A model generated the notes under the pieces. That model was not told where the DNA came from and ran no database searches. It saw only the letters and a list, made by a program, of their open reading frames with translations. A DNA stretch of 64,000 bases, taken from Corynebacterium tuberculostearicum (GTDB lineage Bacteria; Actinomycetota; Actinomycetes; Mycobacteriales; Mycobacteriaceae). This document shows, piece by piece, positions 41,723 through 51,485 of this stretch. Where the stretch lies: the NCBI RefSeq assembly GCF_016127015.1, contig NZ_CP065972.1, positions 1,550,001 to 1,614,000 on the forward strand. Direction: 5' to 3'. The stretch's first letter is position 1. Each line of letters starts with the position of its first letter. Position numbers and translations under genes: made by a program.

Positions 41723-43061
41723 CGGGTCGCAGGCGCAGGAGTTGCGGGAGCAGGAGTTGCGGGCACGCTTTGGCGTGCCGGAGTCGATGAAGCTCGGCGT
41801 CAATGACTGGGGGTGGCTGCGCATCCTGGCGGCGGGATACGACGCGGAGCTGGAGCGGCGCGGGTATTTCTATATCGGCGCGCGGGAGCTAGAACAGCTC
41901 TCGGGCCGGCAGCCACGGTTGATGGCCAAGCATGATTTCTCTACCTCGCGGCCGTGGATTTTTCAGCGTCTCCGCCTGGGAATCGTGCCGGTCAGCCGGA
42001 GCGAATACCTGGTGGGACGATTCAACCTGTACGAACGATTTCCAGAAACGCAGCGCGGCGAGGTGCGCACGCTGGAGCTGCCGGCGGGGCTGGACACCCT
42101 CTCGTTGGAGGCAGTGAGCTCGGAGGCGGTGGCGTTAAATGGGGCGTCGGCAAGCGGGATGCTGGAGGACTTCCTCGGGTGCGCGCCGTTGCAGGCCACG
42201 GTGGCGGGGCGCATGTCCACGCACGGGCTTAAGGTGCGGCTGCCGGACTTGGGCGTGGATGTGGCGGTGGACCGCGCGCAGATGGAAATCGACGGCGGCT
42301 TTGAATCGCTCGAGCACCTGGTGCTGGTGGAGGCGAAGAACCACCTGTCAGAGGATTTCAATATCCGGCAGCTGTATTTTCCGTATCGGCGTTTCCAGCA
42401 GCGCCTGGCCAAGGATGTGGTGCCGGTTTACCTGGTGTATTCCAATGGTATTTTCCACCTGTACCGCTATGAGTTTCGGGACCCGGCGGATTTTCGCAGC
42501 ATTTCGCTGGTCGATAGCGCCCGCTACGCGCTGTCCTCCTCGCACTTGGATGCGCAGGCGGCGCTCGACATCGTGCGGGCGGTAGCGCCCGAACCCGAAC
42601 CGGCCGTGCCCTTCCCGCAGGCTAATAGCTTTGAGCGGGTGGTCAACTTGCTGGAGCTCATCGCCCTGCAGCCGCTAAGCAAGGCGGAGATTACCCAGCG
42701 CTATGATTTCGACCCGCGGCAGGCGGATTATTATGCCAACGCCGCGCGCTACCTGGGCCTGGCGGAGCCGGTGGAGGACACGTGGGAGCCGACAGAGCAC
42801 GGGCGGCGGGTGATCGAGCAGCCGCAGCGCGACGCCCGGAATGCGGCGCTCATACGGGCGCTGGCGGCGCGGCGGGTTTTCCGCGAGGCGCTTGAGCTCA
42901 GCCTGGCCCGCGGCGCGGTGGCTAGTACCGCGGAAATCTGTGCGGCAATGGATGGGCTGGGGCTCAGCTTGGCGACGTCCCGGCGGCGCGCCTCCACCGT
43001 CGCCCGTTGGGCCCAGTGGGTGCTGGACACGGTGGTCGAGGGCACGCCGCGCCTATTTTAA
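41715..43061 (+). CDS. Type II restriction endonuclease (PD-(D/E)XK type)
   Basis: A 448-residue protein partnered with the methyltransferase. A nuclease core is suggested by Asp193 in EIDGG followed by Glu206 and Lys208 in VLVEAKN, the spacing of a PD-(D/E)XK site. The C-terminal third looks like winged-helix DNA-binding modules (LSKAEITQRYDFDPRQADYY near 325, SLATSRRRASTVARWAQW near 420). It resembles the MjaII-like type II enzymes, though that assignment is from memory. The GTG at 41715 overlaps the methyltransferase gene by 8 nt, so methylation and cutting are made from one mRNA. Its stop overlaps the convergent LysE gene by 4 nt. Confidence 0.75.
   Translation: MTSGSQAQELREQELRARFGVPESMKLGVNDWGWLRILAAGYDAELERRGYFYIGARELEQLSGRQPRLMAKHDFSTSRPWIFQRLRLGIVPVSRSEYLVGRFNLYERFPETQRGEVRTLELPAGLDTLSLEAVSSEAVALNGASASGMLEDFLGCAPLQATVAGRMSTHGLKVRLPDLGVDVAVDRAQMEIDGGFESLEHLVLVEAKNHLSEDFNIRQLYFPYRRFQQRLAKDVVPVYLVYSNGIFHLYRYEFRDPADFRSISLVDSARYALSSSHLDAQAALDIVRAVAPEPEPAVPFPQANSFERVVNLLELIALQPLSKAEITQRYDFDPRQADYYANAARYLGLAEPVEDTWEPTEHGRRVIEQPQRDARNAALIRALAARRVFREALELSLARGAVASTAEICAAMDGLGLSLATSRRRASTVARWAQWVLDTVVEGTPRLF
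42143..42155 (+). repeat. Iterated 13-mer, copy 6 (in the endonuclease gene)
   Basis: Exact copy, here on the coding strand and read as Gly-Ala-Ser-Ala-Ser, not Leu-Ala-Asp-Ala. It shows that conservation is at the DNA level. Confidence 0.75.
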
Positions 43062-43705
43062 GCCAGCAGGTTCTGCCCGCCGGAGATGATGAGAACAATG
43101 CCGGCGATGACGAAGAAGAGGCCCGAGCCGATGTCGATCCACGGGCCGGCGGCGATGAGCTTGCGGCGCACGGCATTGGTGGAAATTACCGTGGCGACGA
43201 CGAGGAAGAAGAGGAAGGCCGACAGCGAAAGCGAGAGGGTCAGCGCAATCGCCAGCCAGACGGGTGGGCTGGCCGGGAGCAGCGGGGCGATCATCGCGGC
43301 GAGGAAGAGCACGATTTTTGGGTTGGACATATTGGTGGCTAGGCCGACCTTGAAGGCGGTGCGCAGGCGGCCGAGCTGGGCGGCGGCATCTTCAAGGTCT
43401 ACCGGTGGATTGGCGCGCTGGGCGATGCCGCTGCGCAACGCGCGGGTTCCCATAAACACCAAAAAGCAGCCTCCGATGGCCTGGACCGCGCCGAGGATTT
43501 CCGGGAAGGCGGTCAGCAGCGCGGCGGCGCCAAAGACGGTGGCGGCGCTCCAAAAGAGCACGCCGATCTGGATGCCGGCGGCCGCGGCAATGGCGTGGCG
43601 GCGCGAGCGGGTGGCGTAGCGGGTCACCAAAATGATGTCCGGTCCCGGCGAGGCGACGCCCACCAGGTTCATCAGCAAGAGGGTGAAAAAGGACGTCCAG
43701 GTCAC
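43058..43705 (-). CDS. LysE/RhtB-family exporter
   Basis: A 215-residue membrane protein with about six hydrophobic segments and the family's N-terminal signature GVASPGPDIILVTRYATRSRRHA near residue 16. Members export amino acids such as threonine or homoserine lactone derivatives; the cargo here is unknown. Its start overlaps the upstream ankyrin protein stop by 4 nt. C. glutamicum has a related gene between rpsT and holA. Confidence 0.88.
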   Translation of the reverse strand: MTWTSFFTLLLMNLVGVASPGPDIILVTRYATRSRRHAIAAAAGIQIGVLFWSAATVFGAAALLTAFPEILGAVQAIGGCFLVFMGTRALRSGIAQRANPPVDLEDAAAQLGRLRTAFKVGLATNMSNPKIVLFLAAMIAPLLPASPPVWLAIALTLSLSLSAFLFFLVVATVISTNAVRRKLIAAGPWIDIGSGLFFVIAGIVLIISGGQNLLA

Positions 43706-44091
43706 TCCCCCGCCTCGCTTTCGAGGCGCGGGATAAGGTCCTCGCGGCCAAACAGGCGGGCGGAATCCAGCGCGGAGGGCTGGCCGGCGGTGGGGTCGGC
43801 GTGGGCGGAAAGGAGGGCGTCGATAACCGCGTCTTCCTTCTTGAAGATGGCACCGGCCAGCGGGGACTGGCCGCGGTCATTGAGCAGGTTGACGTCCGCG
43901 CCGGCGCGGGCAAGTGCAGAAACCAGCTCGGCGTGGCCGTGATAGGCGGCGAGCATAATAAAGGACTGGCCTTCGTGGTTGACGAGGTCAATATTCACGC
44001 CGTGGTCGATATAGGCGAGGAGGTCCAGGTTGCCCTCGCGCGCCATGTCAAAGAGTCGACCGGCGAATTCTTGCACTTGCGTCTCAGACAT
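43702..44091 (-). CDS. Ankyrin-repeat protein, 129 aa
   Basis: A small cytoplasmic protein made of about three ankyrin repeats: GNLDLLAYIDHGVNIDLVN (19-37), GQSFIMLAAYHGHAELVSAL (41-60), and GADVNLLNDRGQSPLAGAIFKKED (64-87). Such folds mediate protein contacts; the partner is unknown. TAAGCT (44099-44104) lies 7 nt before the ATG, so it has its own leaderless promoter inside the end of holA. It is cotranscribed with the LysE-type exporter. Confidence 0.82.
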   Translation of the reverse strand: MSETQVQEFAGRLFDMAREGNLDLLAYIDHGVNIDLVNHEGQSFIMLAAYHGHAELVSALARAGADVNLLNDRGQSPLAGAIFKKEDAVIDALLSAHADPTAGQPSALDSARLFGREDLIPRLESEAGE

Positions 44092-44098
44092 AGTTTCT

Positions 44099-44104
44099 AG
44101 CTTA
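44099..44104 (-). promoter_or_regulatory. -10 box of the ankyrin-exporter unit
   Basis: TAAGCT on the minus strand, 7 nt before the ATG at 44091 and overlapping the holA stop. Confidence 0.45.
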
Positions 44105-45070
44105 TCGCGCCAGTTCCGCGACGCGTTTGACGGCCGCCTCTACGGCAAATTCGGGCTCGCCGCCTTGGCCTTTGACGGCGGCATCGAGCTCGGAGACGAG
44201 GATAACCGCCTTGGTGACATTATCGGCGGACCAGCGGCGGGCCACCGGCTGGGTCATCTTGACCACGTAGGGCGCTAGGCCGGTTTGGCTCGCGAGCGAG
44301 TACTGGTCCCCGCGCGCGGAGTAAAGGCGGGCGACGGCGCCGACCTTATTGGCCAGCGCCGCGGCAATCGCCACGGGGCTCGCGCCCAGCTGGAGAGCGC
44401 GGCGGCAGGTGAATACGGCGGCTTCGACGCGGCCGGCGACGGCGGCGTCGGCAATGTCCCAATTGGCGACCTCGGCCACGCCGACGTAGTAGTTTTGCAC
44501 CGCCTCGCGGGTGACATTGCCGCCGGTATCGGAGACCAACTGGGAGATGGCTGAGGCCAGCTCGCGCAGATCAGAGCCCACGCCCTCGAGCACGGCATGG
44601 ATAACGTCCGGGGTCGGGCGCACGCCGTGGCTGGAAAATTCGCGGGTGGCCCACTGCCCCAGCTCATTGGGGTAAAGCGAAAAGACCTCGTGGACCTCGG
44701 CAATCTTGCGCAGCTTGGCCACAAGCTCGGGTTGCTTCTTCTTTTTCTTCAGCGTCTTGGCCGTCACGGAGTAGATAATGACCATGGTCATGCCCGGCGC
44801 GGGATTGGCGCAGGCGCGCAGAAGGATATCGACTACTTCTTTGCCGGCGCGCTCGCAGTCGCTGATGACGATGACGCGGTTATCGCCAAACAGCGATGGG
44901 CTGGTGGCCTCGAGGATCTCGCCCTCAGAGACCTCGGAAGCTTTGAGCTTGGTCAGCTCGGGCCAGGTACCGGTAGATCCGCTCTCCTCGGCCGCGGCGC
45001 GCTGGATCTGCAGGCGGGCGCGTTCGGTGAGGAATTCATCGTCGCCGAGGATGAGGTGTACTGGAGGCAT
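44102..45070 (-). CDS. holA: DNA polymerase III subunit delta
   Basis: Clamp-loader subunit that opens the sliding clamp during replication, 322 residues. The N-terminal AAA-like part starts PPVHLILGDDEFLTERA and contains SLFGDNRVIVISDCERAGKEV near residue 60; the C-terminal helical part includes LRELASAISQLVSDTGG near 170. I choose the second ATG (45070) because TAGAAT (45078-45083) is exactly 7 nt upstream while the first ATG overlaps that box. It follows comEC closely, as in other corynebacteria. Confidence 0.9.
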   Translation of the reverse strand: MPPVHLILGDDEFLTERARLQIQRAAAEESGSTGTWPELTKLKASEVSEGEILEATSPSLFGDNRVIVISDCERAGKEVVDILLRACANPAPGMTMVIIYSVTAKTLKKKKKQPELVAKLRKIAEVHEVFSLYPNELGQWATREFSSHGVRPTPDVIHAVLEGVGSDLRELASAISQLVSDTGGNVTREAVQNYYVGVAEVANWDIADAAVAGRVEAAVFTCRRALQLGASPVAIAAALANKVGAVARLYSARGDQYSLASQTGLAPYVVKMTQPVARRWSADNVTKAVILVSELDAAVKGQGGEPEFAVEAAVKRVAELAR

Positions 45071-45077
45071 GCCCGCC

Positions 45078-45083
45078 ATTCTA
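45078..45083 (-). promoter_or_regulatory. -10 box deciding the holA start
   Basis: TAGAAT on the minus strand overlaps the upstream ATG (45079-45077), so the ATG at 45070 is the likely leaderless start. Confidence 0.45.
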
Positions 45084-46493
45084 GCCTGCGGCCAGGCCGA
45101 GCCAGGCGATGCCCGCCAGCGTCAGCGCCAACGTGAGCCACGGACGGTGATAAAGAAGGCCCGCGATGATCCAGGCGTAGGCAAGCAGCGTAAAAAGCGG
45201 GTTGGCGGGGATGGTGACCACGGGCAGGTGGGCCACGCCGTGGGCGATGGTATTAATCCACCACGAGAAGGGCTCAATGAGGCGCAGCAAGCCGGCGCCC
45301 AGCACGTCGAGAGGGCCGAGCTGGGCAAAGATGGCGGCGATAAGCCCCACGATGGTAATCGGCACGGTGGCGGGCTCGACGAGGATATTGGCCAGCACGG
45401 AGACGACGGAGACTTCGCCGGACATAAGTGCCACCAGCGGGAGGGTGACGATATCGGCGGCGATGGCCACGGCGACCGCGCGCAGGAAGATGGCGGGCCA
45501 GCCGGTCACGGCCAAGTGCTTGTAGATGAGCGGGCTCAGCGCCACGATGCCGAGCGTCGCCGCGCAGGATAGGGCAAAACCAAAGTGCACGGCGAGGTCG
45601 GAATCCACAAAGAGCAGCGCGATGATGCCGAGACTGAGCGCATGGATGGGCTCCATGCGGGTGGAATTGAGCACGGCGAGCAGCCCGACTGCCCCAGCGA
45701 CGGCCGCGCGCTGGACGGAGGGCTCGAAGCCCACGAGCAGAACATAGGTGGCGAGGGCGCACAGGGAGGCGGCCACGCGGGCGCGGGGCCCGAGCGCGAG
45801 GGCGGCGCAGACCACGGCCGCGGCGGAGCAGACTATGGCCACATTGGCGCCGGATACGGCGCTTAAATGTGAGAGCCCGGTGGCGATATACAGGTCGCGC
45901 TCGGCGGTCTCTTGCAGCGCGGTATCGCCGAGCACCATGCCGGGAATCAGGCCTTGGCTGGAGGGTCCTACGGTATCGAGGACCAGCGCGCGGAAGTTCT
46001 CAGCCACGCCGGCCGCCCAACCGGCCAGGCCTTCGGGCTCACCGGTTACCTGCACGTCAGTGGCATTGGCACTGAGCTTTCCGACGCCCGCCCTATCCGA
46101 CTCCCCTACCTTCACCCTCGCCGTAATTTCGGCACCCGCGGCAGCCGGGACCGGATCCGGGCTAAAGACCGGCAACTGGGTGGGATACCCCGGCACCTTC
46201 AGCCGCAGCAGCCAGCCGCCCGTACTGGTCTGCGTCGGTGCGGTAACGAGTCGTCCGGTGACTTCGGTGCCGAGATCGAAGGCGGCGGCGCGGGCCTGGC
46301 GCACCACGGCGACGAGCGCCGCACCCCCAGCGACTGCCCCACAGAAGAGCGCCTGGCCCCACTGGCGGGCAACCAGGCACAGCGAAACGACGACTGCGAT
46401 GAGTGCGATGGCCCAGCCGCGGCCGGCGAGCAACACGGCAATGACGGCCAGCCAGGCGGTAGCCGCGCCGGGGACGAGCCGCAGTTCTCGCAT
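45081..46493 (-). CDS. comEC: ComEC/Rec2-family competence channel protein, short form
   Basis: A 470-residue membrane protein of the DNA-uptake channel family. The conserved competence domain is present, with LVLDTVGPSSQGLIPGMVLGD near residue 165, ATGLSHLSAVSGANVAIV near 205 and GFEPSVQRAAVAGAVG near 255, and about ten hydrophobic segments. The C-terminal metallo-beta-lactamase domain found in longer ComEC proteins (over 700 residues) is absent. It follows comEA by 18 bp. Uptake of DNA by corynebacteria through this system is not established. Confidence 0.85.
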   Translation of the reverse strand: MRELRLVPGAATAWLAVIAVLLAGRGWAIALIAVVVSLCLVARQWGQALFCGAVAGGAALVAVVRQARAAAFDLGTEVTGRLVTAPTQTSTGGWLLRLKVPGYPTQLPVFSPDPVPAAAGAEITARVKVGESDRAGVGKLSANATDVQVTGEPEGLAGWAAGVAENFRALVLDTVGPSSQGLIPGMVLGDTALQETAERDLYIATGLSHLSAVSGANVAIVCSAAAVVCAALALGPRARVAASLCALATYVLLVGFEPSVQRAAVAGAVGLLAVLNSTRMEPIHALSLGIIALLFVDSDLAVHFGFALSCAATLGIVALSPLIYKHLAVTGWPAIFLRAVAVAIAADIVTLPLVALMSGEVSVVSVLANILVEPATVPITIVGLIAAIFAQLGPLDVLGAGLLRLIEPFSWWINTIAHGVAHLPVVTIPANPLFTLLAYAWIIAGLLYHRPWLTLALTLAGIAWLGLAAG

Positions 46494-46511
46494 CGCACGC
46501 TCGAGTACGGG

Positions 46512-47309
<798 letters not shown>

Positions 47310-48185
47310 CTAGTTATCCACAGATCGGCGCGGCGGGAAGGCGCGAGGTCGACCACGTGTGTGAGAATGCACAGGTTCCGCGGGCGGCTCGGAGCTAAAC
47401 ACGGCGGAGACGCCGATGGCGGAGGGGCCGGCGTGGACAGAGAGGACGTCGTTAAGCGGAATGCAAATAAAGGACGAACCCTGCGGCAGCGCTACTGCAA
47501 GGAGCGCCTCCAACTTGGCGGCCGCGTCCTCGGCCTGGTTGTGCTGGATGGCGACAAAGGCCGGCTCACCGTCCGCGCGGGAGGCGATGAGGTCCACCAG
47601 CTTGGTAAAAGCCTTGGTCTGGGTGCGGGTCTTGCCCACCAGCTCCAGCTTGCCACGGGTAATCGACATAATCGGCTTGGTAGCCAACAGCGCCGTAGAC
47701 AACACAGCCGTGGCCGGGGAAAGGCGGCCAGAGCGGCGCAGGTCCTCCGTGGAATGCAGGTAAACCCAGGTAGCCGCGCGTTTGAGGGTATCGATGGCCG
47801 CTGCGTAGCACTCGTCCAGACTGGCGCCGCGGGAGGCCAACTTAGCCGCGGACATCGCGGCCGCACCCATGGCCATGCCGGCCGAACCGGAGTCAATCAC
47901 CCGCACCGTGTGCGGAAAGACGCCGGAGGCCGATACCGCGGCGGAATAAGTGGAAGATAGCTCTTTGGACAGGTGAATGGCCACCACTCCCTCATCTTGG
48001 GCGCGCTCCATTTCGCGGCCGTAGGCGGCGGCCAGCTCCAGCGCGCTCAAGCCCGAGGTGGAGCGCTCCAGGCCATCTTTGCCGTGGCTTTCCATGAGGT
48101 GGAGGTCAATGACCGTGATGGATAGCTGCTCCGCCAACTCTGGCGGCAGGCCCGCGGAGGAATCCGTAATGACGCGAACCGTCAC
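47310..48185 (-). CDS. DegV-family fatty-acid-binding protein
   Basis: A 291-residue cytoplasmic protein of the DegV family, which binds fatty acids and in Firmicutes presents them to fatty-acid kinase. The start TVRVITDSSAGLPPELAEQ and the HLSKELSSTYSAA region near 85 are characteristic, and VIDSGSAGMAMGAA near 108 fits the lipid site. The GTG start overlaps the stop of the upstream phosphatase gene (CTAGTG), so translation is coupled. About 60 residues at the C-terminus include a Pro/Arg-rich tail. Confidence 0.85.
   Translation of the reverse strand: MTVRVITDSSAGLPPELAEQLSITVIDLHLMESHGKDGLERSTSGLSALELAAAYGREMERAQDEGVVAIHLSKELSSTYSAAVSASGVFPHTVRVIDSGSAGMAMGAAAMSAAKLASRGASLDECYAAAIDTLKRAATWVYLHSTEDLRRSGRLSPATAVLSTALLATKPIMSITRGKLELVGKTRTQTKAFTKLVDLIASRADGEPAFVAIQHNQAEDAAAKLEALLAVALPQGSSFICIPLNDVLSVHAGPSAIGVSAVFSSEPPAEPVHSHTRGRPRAFPPRRSVDN
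47314..47322 (+). promoter_or_regulatory. DnaA box, perfect
   Basis: Plus-strand TTATCCACA facing the box at 47265. It overlaps the last codons/stop side of the DegV gene (which ends at 47310). Confidence 0.5.
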
Positions 48186-48883
48186 TAGATATCCGCCCCG
48201 CCGTCCCCGGTGACCTCGCCGCCCATATTCCAGCCGTCGAAATACCACTGGGCGCTGCCCACATTATCTGGGGTGAACTCCAGCGAGGATAGCGGCGTTT
48301 CCGGATTAAAGTCCGGGCGGGCGGTCAGCTGCGACCAGTGGGTATTTTTCAATCCGGAAAGGATCCCGTACTGCGCATGGTCAAGGCCCAGCAGGTGGCA
48401 GGTCAGCGCCGAGATAGCGCCGCCATGGGCCACGATGAGGACGGGGCCTTGGTCCCAGCCACCGAAGTCTGCCATGAGCTCATCGACGACAGGCCGGGCA
48501 CGCTCGGCCACGTCCACGCGGGATTCGCCCTGCGGCGGGGCCCAAGTGGGGTCGTGGCGCCAGATGGCGCGCGCGCCAGGGAACTCGGTATCTACCTCGG
48601 CGGAGGTTCTGCCCTGCCACTGGCCTAGGTGCGTCTCGCGCAGGCGGGCATCCGTGGTGAAATCCATGCCGAGGGCCTCGGCGACCACGCGCGCAGTTTC
48701 GCGCGCGCGGAGGAGATCGGAGGCGACGATTTTAGACACGCCCTGATCCTGCAGCAGGCGCGCGGCGGCACGGGCCTGCTCATAGCCCAGCTCGGACAGC
48801 TCGGTGTCCAAGTGGCCCTGCATGCGGCCGGTGGCGTTATAGGTAGTTTGTCCGTGGCGGATCAGGATCAGGCGGCGGCTCAT
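48185..48883 (-). CDS. gpgP: Histidine-phosphatase family protein, GpgP-like
   Basis: A 232-residue phosphoglycerate-mutase-like phosphatase. The catalytic LIRHGQTTYN is near residue 7 and the second histidine lies in VAHGGAIS near 150; RARETARVVAEAL near 60 gives the phosphate-binding arginines. In mycobacteria the homologue beside rsfS and nadD is glucosyl-3-phosphoglycerate phosphatase, which acts in glucosylglycerate and methylglucose polysaccharide synthesis; I infer the same from position, not proven. It is between rsfS (6 bp gap) and DegV in one operon. Confidence 0.75.
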   Translation of the reverse strand: MSRRLILIRHGQTTYNATGRMQGHLDTELSELGYEQARAAARLLQDQGVSKIVASDLLRARETARVVAEALGMDFTTDARLRETHLGQWQGRTSAEVDTEFPGARAIWRHDPTWAPPQGESRVDVAERARPVVDELMADFGGWDQGPVLIVAHGGAISALTCHLLGLDHAQYGILSGLKNTHWSQLTARPDFNPETPLSSLEFTPDNVGSAQWYFDGWNMGGEVTGDGGADI

Positions 48884-48889
48884 GCGAGT

Positions 48890-49360
48890 TTAAAGCTCCT
48901 CGTCCTCACCAGGGACCTTATCGGCCAGTGGGAGCTCGTCGATGGAATCAACTTCGCGCGGGTTTACGCCATTGGTCCATTCGCCCGGGCGCTCTGGGGC
49001 CTCGATGCCCTCGATCTCCAGTGCTGGGCAATCGTGGTACAGGCGGTCCAAGCCGTAGAACTCACGCTGGTCATTGCGCTGAACGTGGACGACGATATTG
49101 CCATAATCCAGCAGCACCCAACGGTTCTCGCGGTTGCCCTCGCGGCGCTGCGGCTCGAAGCCTTGCTTAGTCATTTCGTCTTCGACTTCATCCACGATGG
49201 AGGCCACCTGGCGCTCGTTGTCTGCAGAAGCGAGTACGAAGACCTCGGTAATGGCGAGGACATCGGAGACATCAATGGCCGCGATATTGGTGGCCAGCTT
49301 TTCTTGCGCGGCGTGGGCCGCGGTTTCTGCCATGCGGCGGGCGAGATCAGAAGTAGACAA
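48890..49360 (-). CDS. rsfS: Ribosome silencing factor
   Basis: Binds ribosomal protein L14 and stops subunit joining when nutrients are low; 156 residues. The conserved core is visible: AIDVSDVLAITEVFVLASADNERQ near 29-52 and NRWVLLDYGNIVVHVQ near 79-95, then REFYGLDRLY. A C-terminal acidic tail of about 45 residues follows. The proposed start is a TTG at 49360; AAGGGA is 12 nt away and a TATACT -10 box lies at 49388-49393, so the start is less certain than the gene. It leads rsfS-gpgP-degV. Confidence 0.9.
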   Translation of the reverse strand: MSTSDLARRMAETAAHAAQEKLATNIAAIDVSDVLAITEVFVLASADNERQVASIVDEVEDEMTKQGFEPQRREGNRENRWVLLDYGNIVVHVQRNDQREFYGLDRLYHDCPALEIEGIEAPERPGEWTNGVNPREVDSIDELPLADKVPGEDEEL

Positions 49361-49387
49361 TGTGTAAAAAATCCCTTTTCGCGTCTG

Positions 49388-49393
49388 AGTATA
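49388..49393 (-). promoter_or_regulatory. -10 box of the rsfS operon
   Basis: TATACT on the minus strand about 28 nt before the TTG start, giving a leader of roughly 20 nt. No clear -35 box. Confidence 0.4.
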
Positions 49394-49479
49394 TTCGGTA
49401 TGAACTATCTCTATTGAGAGTCTATTCTTGCACGTTTAGCAGGCCCGTGCCCAAAATCTGGGGAAGGCCGCGGAAGTTT

Positions 49480-50097
49480 CTACAGAGGCTTATCTGGGTT
49501 AGGCCCATAGAGATTGTTCTTGGTGATGTACTGCACCACCCCATCCGGAACGAGGTACCACACGGGCTGTCCTTGGGCGGCGCGTTCGCGGCAAGCGGTA
49601 GAGGAGATGGCCATGGCGGGAATGTCGATGAGATCGATAGCCTCTTGCGCATCGGCAGGTAGCATATCGGCGCTTAATTCATAGCCGGGGCGGGTCACGC
49701 CCACAAAGTGCGCCATCTCCAGCATCTCCTCCCAGTTATGCCAGCTCATGATGGAGGCCAGCGAGTCGGCCCCGGTGATGAAGTAGAACTCCGCCTCCGG
49801 GAAGAGTTCACGCAGGTCGTGCAGCGTATCGATGGTATAGGTGGGCCCCTCGCGGTCAATGTCTACGCGCGAGACGGTAAAGCGCGGGTTGGATGCGGTG
49901 GCCACCATCGTCATCAGATAGCGGTGCTCGGCCGCAGTGACGTCGCGGTGGGACTTTTGCCACGGCTGGCCGGTGGGCACGAAGACGACGGTATCGAGGG
50001 CAAAGCGGTGGGCGGCTTCACTGGCCGCTACCAAGTGGCCGTTGTGGATGGGATCAAAGGTGCCACCCATGATGCCGATGCGCTGTGGGCTAGTCAT
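49480..50097 (-). CDS. nadD: Nicotinate-nucleotide adenylyltransferase
   Basis: Makes deamido-NAD from nicotinate mononucleotide and ATP, a key NAD step. The 205-residue protein has the nucleotidyltransferase start [15 protein letters not shown] (HxGH motif) near residue 8 and the C-terminal [24 protein letters not shown] with the ISSTxxR motif. TATAAT, a consensus -10 box, ends 8 nt before the ATG, so it is probably leaderless with its own promoter. It lies between proA and rsfS, the order known from many actinobacteria. Confidence 0.95.
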   Translation of the reverse strand: MTSPQRIGIMGGTFDPIHNGHLVAASEAAHRFALDTVVFVPTGQPWQKSHRDVTAAEHRYLMTMVATASNPRFTVSRVDIDREGPTYTIDTLHDLRELFPEAEFYFITGADSLASIMSWHNWEEMLEMAHFVGVTRPGYELSADMLPADAQEAIDLIDIPAMAISSTACRERAAQGQPVWYLVPDGVVQYITKNNLYGPNPDKPL

Positions 50098-50105
50098 GGG
50101 TGGTG

Positions 50106-50111
50106 ATTATA
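50106..50111 (-). promoter_or_regulatory. -10 box of the leaderless nadD gene
   Basis: TATAAT on the minus strand, 8 nt before the nadD ATG. Confidence 0.55.
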
Positions 50112-50120
50112 GCCGCACCA

Positions 50121-51389
50121 CTAGGGGCGGGTCTGTCCGGTACCCTGCAGGATCCACTTAGAAGAGGTCAGCTCCGGCAGCGCCATCGGGCCGCGGGCGT
50201 GCAGCTTCTGGGTGGAAATGCCGATTTCGGCGCCCATGCCGTAGACCTCGCCATCGGTGAAAGCGGTAGAGGCGTTGAGCATGACCGCGGCGGCATCTAC
50301 CTCGTTGCCGAACTTCACTAGGACGTCGGCATCCTGCGCGGCGATGGCCTCGGTGTGGCCAGTGGTGAACTCGGCGATGTGCGCAATGGCACCGTCGACG
50401 CCGTCGACCACCTTGGCGCAGATATCCATGGACAGCGACTCTTCGCGCCAGTCCTCATCGGTGGCCTGTACGGCATCCTTGACGCCGAAGGCCTCGAGCT
50501 CGGCGACGTCGCCGTGGATGGTCACGCCGGCATCCTGCAGCGCGGTGATAATGCGGAGCTTGGCGGAGTCGTCCAAGGCGGCGTCGATAAGCACGCACTC
50601 CGTGGAGTTGCACACGGAGGTGCGGCGGGTCTTGCCGTTGATAACCATGTCGATGGCCTTGTCCAGGTCCGCAGAGGCGTCCACGTAGAAGTGGCAGTTG
50701 CCGGTGCCGGTCTCAATGGCCGGGACGGTGGCGCCGGTAACAACGGCCTCAATAAGCTTGGCGCCACCGCGCGGAATGACCAGGTCCACCAGGCCACGAG
50801 CGGTGATGAGGTCCTGGACGGAATCGTGGGTCTCGCACGGCAGAAGCTGCACGGCCTCGCGCGGAAGGTCAAACTCGGCGAGGGTATCCTGCAGGATTTC
50901 TACCAGCTTGGCATTGGAGTTGCGGGCGGATTTAGAGCCGCGCAGCAGCGGCACGTTGCCGGACTTAATGGCCAGGCCAAAGGCGTCCACGGTGACATTT
51001 GGGCGGGCCTCATAGACCATGCCCATCACGCCGAGCGGAACGCGCACCTGCTTCATCTGAATGCCGTTGTCCATGGTGCGGCCCTGCAGGATCTCCCCTA
51101 CTGGGTCCTGCAGGCTGGCTACCTGGCGCAGACCACCGGCAATGCCCTCCACACGCGCGGCGTCGAGAGACAGGCGGTCAATAAGAGACTCGGACATGCC
51201 GCGTTCGCGGCCGGCGTCGATGTCCTGCTTATTAGCGGCGAGGATATCCTCGGTGTGGGCAATGAGGTTTTCGGCTGCGCGCTGCAAGATCTCATTCTTG
51301 CGCGGCGTGGACAGCTGCGCTACGACGGGCGCGACTTCCTTGGCAGCACGGGCTTTGGACAGAACTTCTTCGCGTTCAGTGTTGCTCAT
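50121..51389 (-). CDS. proA: Gamma-glutamyl phosphate reductase
   Basis: Second enzyme of proline synthesis: reduces gamma-glutamyl phosphate to the semialdehyde with NADPH. The 422-residue protein belongs to the aldehyde dehydrogenase fold. [32 protein letters not shown] NADPH-site features are near 118-145 and the catalytic cysteine is in [15 protein letters not shown] near 275. TAAGCT lies 8 nt before the ATG, so it has its own leaderless promoter although it follows the proB cluster. C-terminal [11 protein letters not shown] is typical. Confidence 0.96.
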   Translation of the reverse strand: MSNTEREEVLSKARAAKEVAPVVAQLSTPRKNEILQRAAENLIAHTEDILAANKQDIDAGRERGMSESLIDRLSLDAARVEGIAGGLRQVASLQDPVGEILQGRTMDNGIQMKQVRVPLGVMGMVYEARPNVTVDAFGLAIKSGNVPLLRGSKSARNSNAKLVEILQDTLAEFDLPREAVQLLPCETHDSVQDLITARGLVDLVIPRGGAKLIEAVVTGATVPAIETGTGNCHFYVDASADLDKAIDMVINGKTRRTSVCNSTECVLIDAALDDSAKLRIITALQDAGVTIHGDVAELEAFGVKDAVQATDEDWREESLSMDICAKVVDGVDGAIAHIAEFTTGHTEAIAAQDADVLVKFGNEVDAAAVMLNASTAFTDGEVYGMGAEIGISTQKLHARGPMALPELTSSKWILQGTGQTRP

Positions 51390-51397
51390 GCCATACC

Positions 51398-51403
51398 AGC
51401 TTA
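51398..51403 (-). promoter_or_regulatory. -10 box of the leaderless proA gene
   Basis: TAAGCT on the minus strand, 8 nt before the proA ATG. Confidence 0.45.
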
Positions 51404-51485
51404 ACGAAAGGCCACGCGCATTTCAGCCGGTTGGGCAGCAAGCACCCGCACGGTGGCCTACTTATTAGCCGAGCTCGCGGCGGCG

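Noticed and set aside
39967..43061. The TetR/R-M insert as part of a prophage or transposon
   Set aside because: No integrase, transposase, terminal repeats or attachment-site duplication is visible at its borders.
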